8,730 bases of DNA from Oscillospiraceae bacterium (GTDB lineage: Bacteria > Bacillota > Clostridia > Oscillospirales > Ruminococcaceae), in assembly GCA_900768675.1 (NCBI GenBank), contig CAAGDT010000116.1:1-8730 (forward strand), given 5' to 3'. This document shows, piece after piece, positions 7,286-8,730 of the stretch (position 1 is its first letter; the number at the start of each line of letters is the position of its first letter). The notes beneath the pieces are model-generated. The model was not told the DNA's origin. It saw only the letters and a list, made by a program, of their open reading frames with translations, and did not search any database. Both the position numbers and the translations under genes were made by a program.

Positions 7286-8293
7286 GCAGACAAAGGAATA
7301 CGGGAAAAGAGCGTTTTTGAAATATCAAAGACTGCCGCAAAGGACAGCGAAGCAAAGGATTTCCGCCGCCTTATGGGAAAATACGGGGCGGCTATGCTGC
7401 TGCTTTTCCTTAACGGCAGGGTTATTGCTGTGCTGATAATGGTGGCGCTTGGGATTACGGGTCTGGTGCAGCAGGAAATTACCGACTTTTCCTACGCTAT
7501 GCTTATGCTCTCAAACGAGATAGCCTCCTACGCATTTCCGCTTGTGACCTGCTACCTGCTTTTTGACAAGGAAGCACGGGCAGTACCTGTCGGCAATAGC
7601 TACAACCGCTTTTCCGGGGATAATTTTCTCCTTTTTGCAGGCAGTATTGCCGCAGGAGCGGGCGGGACTATCCTGACTCAGCTTATCTGCTCCCTGCTCA
7701 ACAGCCTTTTCGGCACGCCCGTGCCCGTTGACGCTTTCGGAAGCTTAAGCCCCGACAATCTCAGCAGATTTCTTGTCTTTGCCTTATGTATCTGCATAAT
7801 TTCCCCGATTTGTGAGGAGATTATCTTCCGTAAGTATCTGCTTAAGCCCTTAAGAGCCTACGGAGATATGGCAGCAGCCCTTGTTTCATCAATTATTTTC
7901 GGTCTTTATCACGGCAATTTCGACCAGTTCGCCTACGCCGCATTAGCAGGCTTTTTCTACGCCCTCATAGCCATAAGGTCTGAGTCCATTGTTCCCTCGA
8001 TAGTATTCCACGCCGCAAACAATCTGCTTATGACCTTCGGCGTTTACGCTCCGGAAAATCTCGGTAATGATTTTCTTGACATGCTTTTCTCCGAAATATC
8101 GAAGGTTTGCGGACTTCTTATGGATATTATAATGTTCGCAGGAATTATCGCCCTTATCGTCCTCGCCGTCAAGGGAGTTTTCAAGCTTTACACAAGAAGC
8201 CTCTACCTCAGCGGAAAAGATATGCTCAGAAACGCATGGCCGCCGCTGTTTATAGTTGGTGCGGCGGTTATGGTAGCTGAGCTGTTTATTTGA
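7283..8293 (+). CDS. CPBP-family intramembrane metalloprotease (Abi/CAAX protease-like), second of a tandem pair
   Basis: 336 aa, paralogous to the preceding gene. Core motifs: ISPICEEIIFR (Glu178, Glu179, Arg183), FGLYHGN (Phe206, His210) and HAANN (His243, Asn247). Shared details beyond the minimal motif, such as FGLYHGN followed by xxQ and YAA in both, support an old tandem duplication, though the flanking sequences have diverged widely. About 30 polar N-terminal residues precede hydrophobic segments near 34-62, 72-95, 113-143, 160-176, 195-207, 214-231, 236-251, 275-300 and 318-336; the protein ends in a hydrophobic stretch. It starts with TTG 15 bases after the first CPBP stop and is the last gene of the glmU operon. 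All catalytic positions are present, so it is probably active rather than a degenerate copy. Substrate unknown. Confidence 0.9.
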   Translation: MADKGIREKSVFEISKTAAKDSEAKDFRRLMGKYGAAMLLLFLNGRVIAVLIMVALGITGLVQQEITDFSYAMLMLSNEIASYAFPLVTCYLLFDKEARAVPVGNSYNRFSGDNFLLFAGSIAAGAGGTILTQLICSLLNSLFGTPVPVDAFGSLSPDNLSRFLVFALCICIISPICEEIIFRKYLLKPLRAYGDMAAALVSSIIFGLYHGNFDQFAYAALAGFFYALIAIRSESIVPSIVFHAANNLLMTFGVYAPENLGNDFLDMLFSEISKVCGLLMDIIMFAGIIALIVLAVKGVFKLYTRSLYLSGKDMLRNAWPPLFIVGAAVMVAELFI

Positions 8294-8311
8294 GAGAAGA
8301 GAGATTTTGAG

Positions 8312-8334
8312 CAAGGGGGCTGCCCGCCCCCTTG
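8312..8334. repeat. GC-rich hairpin A of a REP-like element
   Basis: CAAGGGGGC (8312-8320) pairs perfectly with GCCCCCTTG (8326-8334) around the loop TGCCC: a 9-bp stem with a 5-base loop. It is followed by ACCCCC rather than a T-tract, so it is not a standard intrinsic terminator for the operon ending at 8293. It could still protect the mRNA 3' end. Confidence 0.7.
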
Positions 8335-8342
8335 ACCCCCGG

Positions 8343-8360
8343 CAAGCGCGACGGCGCTTG
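8343..8360. repeat. GC-rich hairpin B of a REP-like element
   Basis: CAAGCGC (8343-8349) pairs perfectly with GCGCTTG (8354-8360) around the loop GACG. It shares the outer CAAG...CTTGACCC frame with hairpin A, eight bases away, but the inner stem sequence differs. The two therefore look like a pair of related palindromes in one element. Confidence 0.65.
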
Positions 8361-8495
8361 ACCCGTTTGAAGCTTGATTGCGGCATTTGCTTGCGGGGGA
8401 GCTTTTGATGCACATTCACGGGTTTTCTGCTTTAAATACTGCATAATATGATAAGTAACGTTTATTGCTATTGTCTCTGTTGTTTTCATTTGCGC

Positions 8496-8513
8496 CCGCT
8501 TTGCGCGAAGCGG
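8496..8513. repeat. Stem-loop CCGCTT/AAGCGG
   Basis: CCGCTT (8496-8501) and AAGCGG (8508-8513) form a 6-bp stem over the loop TGCGCG. It lies just ahead of the next stem-loop and is probably part of the same repeat-like non-coding block. Confidence 0.45.
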
Positions 8514-8531
8514 CTGAAAGTTTTTCGCCAA

Positions 8532-8594
8532 GCCTTTTTTCAAAAAGGCGTCCTTCTTTATTCTCTTTTATTTCTCTTTTCTCTCCACTCTCTC
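8532..8594 (+). terminator. Possible weak terminator of the glmU operon: stem-loop followed by pyrimidine-rich tract
   Basis: GCCTTTTT (8532-8539) and AAAAAGGC (8542-8549) form a perfect inverted repeat; with a realistic 4-base loop the stem is 7 bp. It is followed by a tract of 44 bases (8551-8594) with only three purines on the plus strand. The stem is AT-rich and the tract is not a clean U-run, so termination may be inefficient and 3'-end trimming is also possible. It is one candidate end for the glmU-CPBP-CPBP transcript. Confidence 0.4.
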
Positions 8595-8602
8595 AAAATC
8601 TC

Positions 8603-8639
8603 AAAAAAATCTCCCCGCAGCCTGATGAGCTGCGGGGAG
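8603..8639 (-). terminator. Intrinsic terminator of the minus-strand gene at the right edge, possibly bidirectional
   Basis: CTCCCCGCAG (8611-8620) and CTGCGGGGAG (8630-8639) form a perfect 10-bp GC-rich stem with a 9-base loop. Read on the minus strand, the stem is followed by A and seven T (8603-8609), a good rho-independent terminator, four bases after the stop codon at 8644-8646. On the plus strand only TTTCTT follows, so it may also stop the glmU operon, less efficiently. Confidence 0.85.
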
Positions 8640-8643
8640 TTTC

Positions 8644-8730
8644 TTATGCTCTTTTTGCTTTGTGGAAGACCTTTTTGCCCTTCTTTACAATAACGAAATC
8701 CTCAATTGCAATCATTTCTGTTGGCTCGGA
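8644..8730 (-). CDS. tyrS: C-terminal end of a gene, probably tyrosyl-tRNA synthetase (S4 domain end)
   Basis: Only the last 28 codons and the stop are in the window; the start lies beyond base 8730. The fragment reads SEPTEMIAIEDFVIVKKGKK followed by VFHKAKRA. A closing strand of the form DFVIVKKGKKVFHK is typical, from memory, of the C-terminal S4-like RNA-binding domain of bacterial TyrRS, which attaches tyrosine to its tRNA in the cytoplasm. The terminator at 8603-8639 starts four bases after the stop, supporting this as a real gene end. The frame is certain as far as it goes, but the product rests on a short tail; another S4-domain or basic-tailed protein is possible. Confidence 0.55.
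   Translation of the reverse strand, partial: SEPTEMIAIEDFVIVKKGKKVFHKAKRA

Larger units (their letters stand above)
8294..8610. other. Palindrome-rich non-coding region between convergent genes
   Basis: No supported gene is seen in these 317 bases. From left to right it holds two tandem GC-rich hairpins (8312-8360), a mixed stretch with an AT-rich patch near 8430-8465, a CCGCTT/AAGCGG stem-loop (8496-8513), a GCCTTTTT/AAAAAGGC stem-loop (8532-8549) and a pyrimidine-rich tract (8551-8594). Composition swings sharply from GC-rich to AT-rich, unlike the neighbouring genes. The arrangement resembles dispersed palindromic repeats of clostridial genomes; that is recall, not a search. Confidence 0.6.

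Noticed and set aside
8312..8334. Hairpin A as an intrinsic terminator of the glmU operon
   Set aside because: The stem is strong but is followed by ACCCCC on the plus strand and by GCTCAAAA on the minus strand, with no T-tract on either.
8311..8360. CRISPR-like array from the repeated CAAG...CTTG units
   Set aside because: There are only two short palindromes with different inner sequences, no direct repeats with regular spacers and no cas genes.
8400..8465. Possible promoter in the AT-rich patch (ATAATATGAT region)
   Set aside because: A -10-like box is present, but no -35 match at a 16-18 base spacing was found on the plus strand, and no gene follows in that direction.
8286..8543. Minus-strand open frame of 85 codons in the palindrome-rich region
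   Set aside because: It runs through hairpins A and B and overlaps the end of the CPBP gene. The predicted protein is low-information and has no clear ribosome site; such frames are typical false genes in REP-like DNA.
8448..8693. Plus-strand open frame of 81 codons at the right end
   Set aside because: It crosses the stem-loops, the pyrimidine tract and the terminator and runs antisense to the tyrS-like end. Its Leu/Ser-rich protein reflects the pyrimidine tract only.

Overview
The window looks like chromosomal DNA of a Bacillota bacterium, most likely a gut-type clostridium (Oscillospiraceae/Ruminococcaceae-like). This is inferred from strong AAGGAGG/GGAGG ribosome binding sites, consensus SigA-type promoters, moderate GC content, a clostridial style of citrate synthase, and hairpin-rich intergenic DNA of a kind I associate with that group. 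No phage, plasmid, insertion sequence, CRISPR, tRNA or rRNA feature is visible. Most of the window is housekeeping. The less ordinary parts are an unusual SecA2-like ATPase and a tandem pair of intramembrane proteases.

Layout. (1) Bases 1-743, minus: the N-terminal half of a citrate synthase, cut by the window edge just after the active-site HAEHGG motif, with its own near-consensus promoter (774-802). (2) Bases 844-4622, minus: a two-gene unit, a SecA2-like translocase ATPase followed after 5 bases by the tRNA-modification GTPase gene mnmE. No terminator is visible between mnmE and the citrate synthase gene, so some read-through is possible. (3) Bases 4623-4786: a divergent control region with two face-to-face promoters, each TTGATT-17-TATAAT-like, one driving secA2-mnmE leftwards and one driving glmU rightwards. 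(4) Bases 4787-8293, plus: glmU (UDP-GlcNAc synthesis) followed by two related CPBP-family (Abi/CAAX protease-like) membrane metalloproteases. Both gaps are exactly 15 bases and both following genes have a ribosome binding site, so this reads as a three-gene operon. (5) Bases 8294-8643: non-coding, rich in palindromes, with two tandem GC-rich hairpins, further stem-loops, a pyrimidine-rich tract and a strong terminator. (6) Bases 8644-8730, minus: the last 28 codons of a gene that is probably tyrS, converging on the glmU operon.

Working together. GlmU makes UDP-GlcNAc for peptidoglycan, SecA2-like ATPases power export of a subset of proteins, and CPBP proteins cleave or modulate membrane-associated substrates, so the centre of the window has an envelope theme. 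A functional link between the SecA2-like protein and the two proteases is only a guess from divergent adjacency. I did not find a clearly new system. The best candidates for a second look are the remodelled SecA2 with its acidic tail and terminal amphipathic motif, the tandem CPBP pair attached to glmU, and the tandem hairpin element at 8311-8363.
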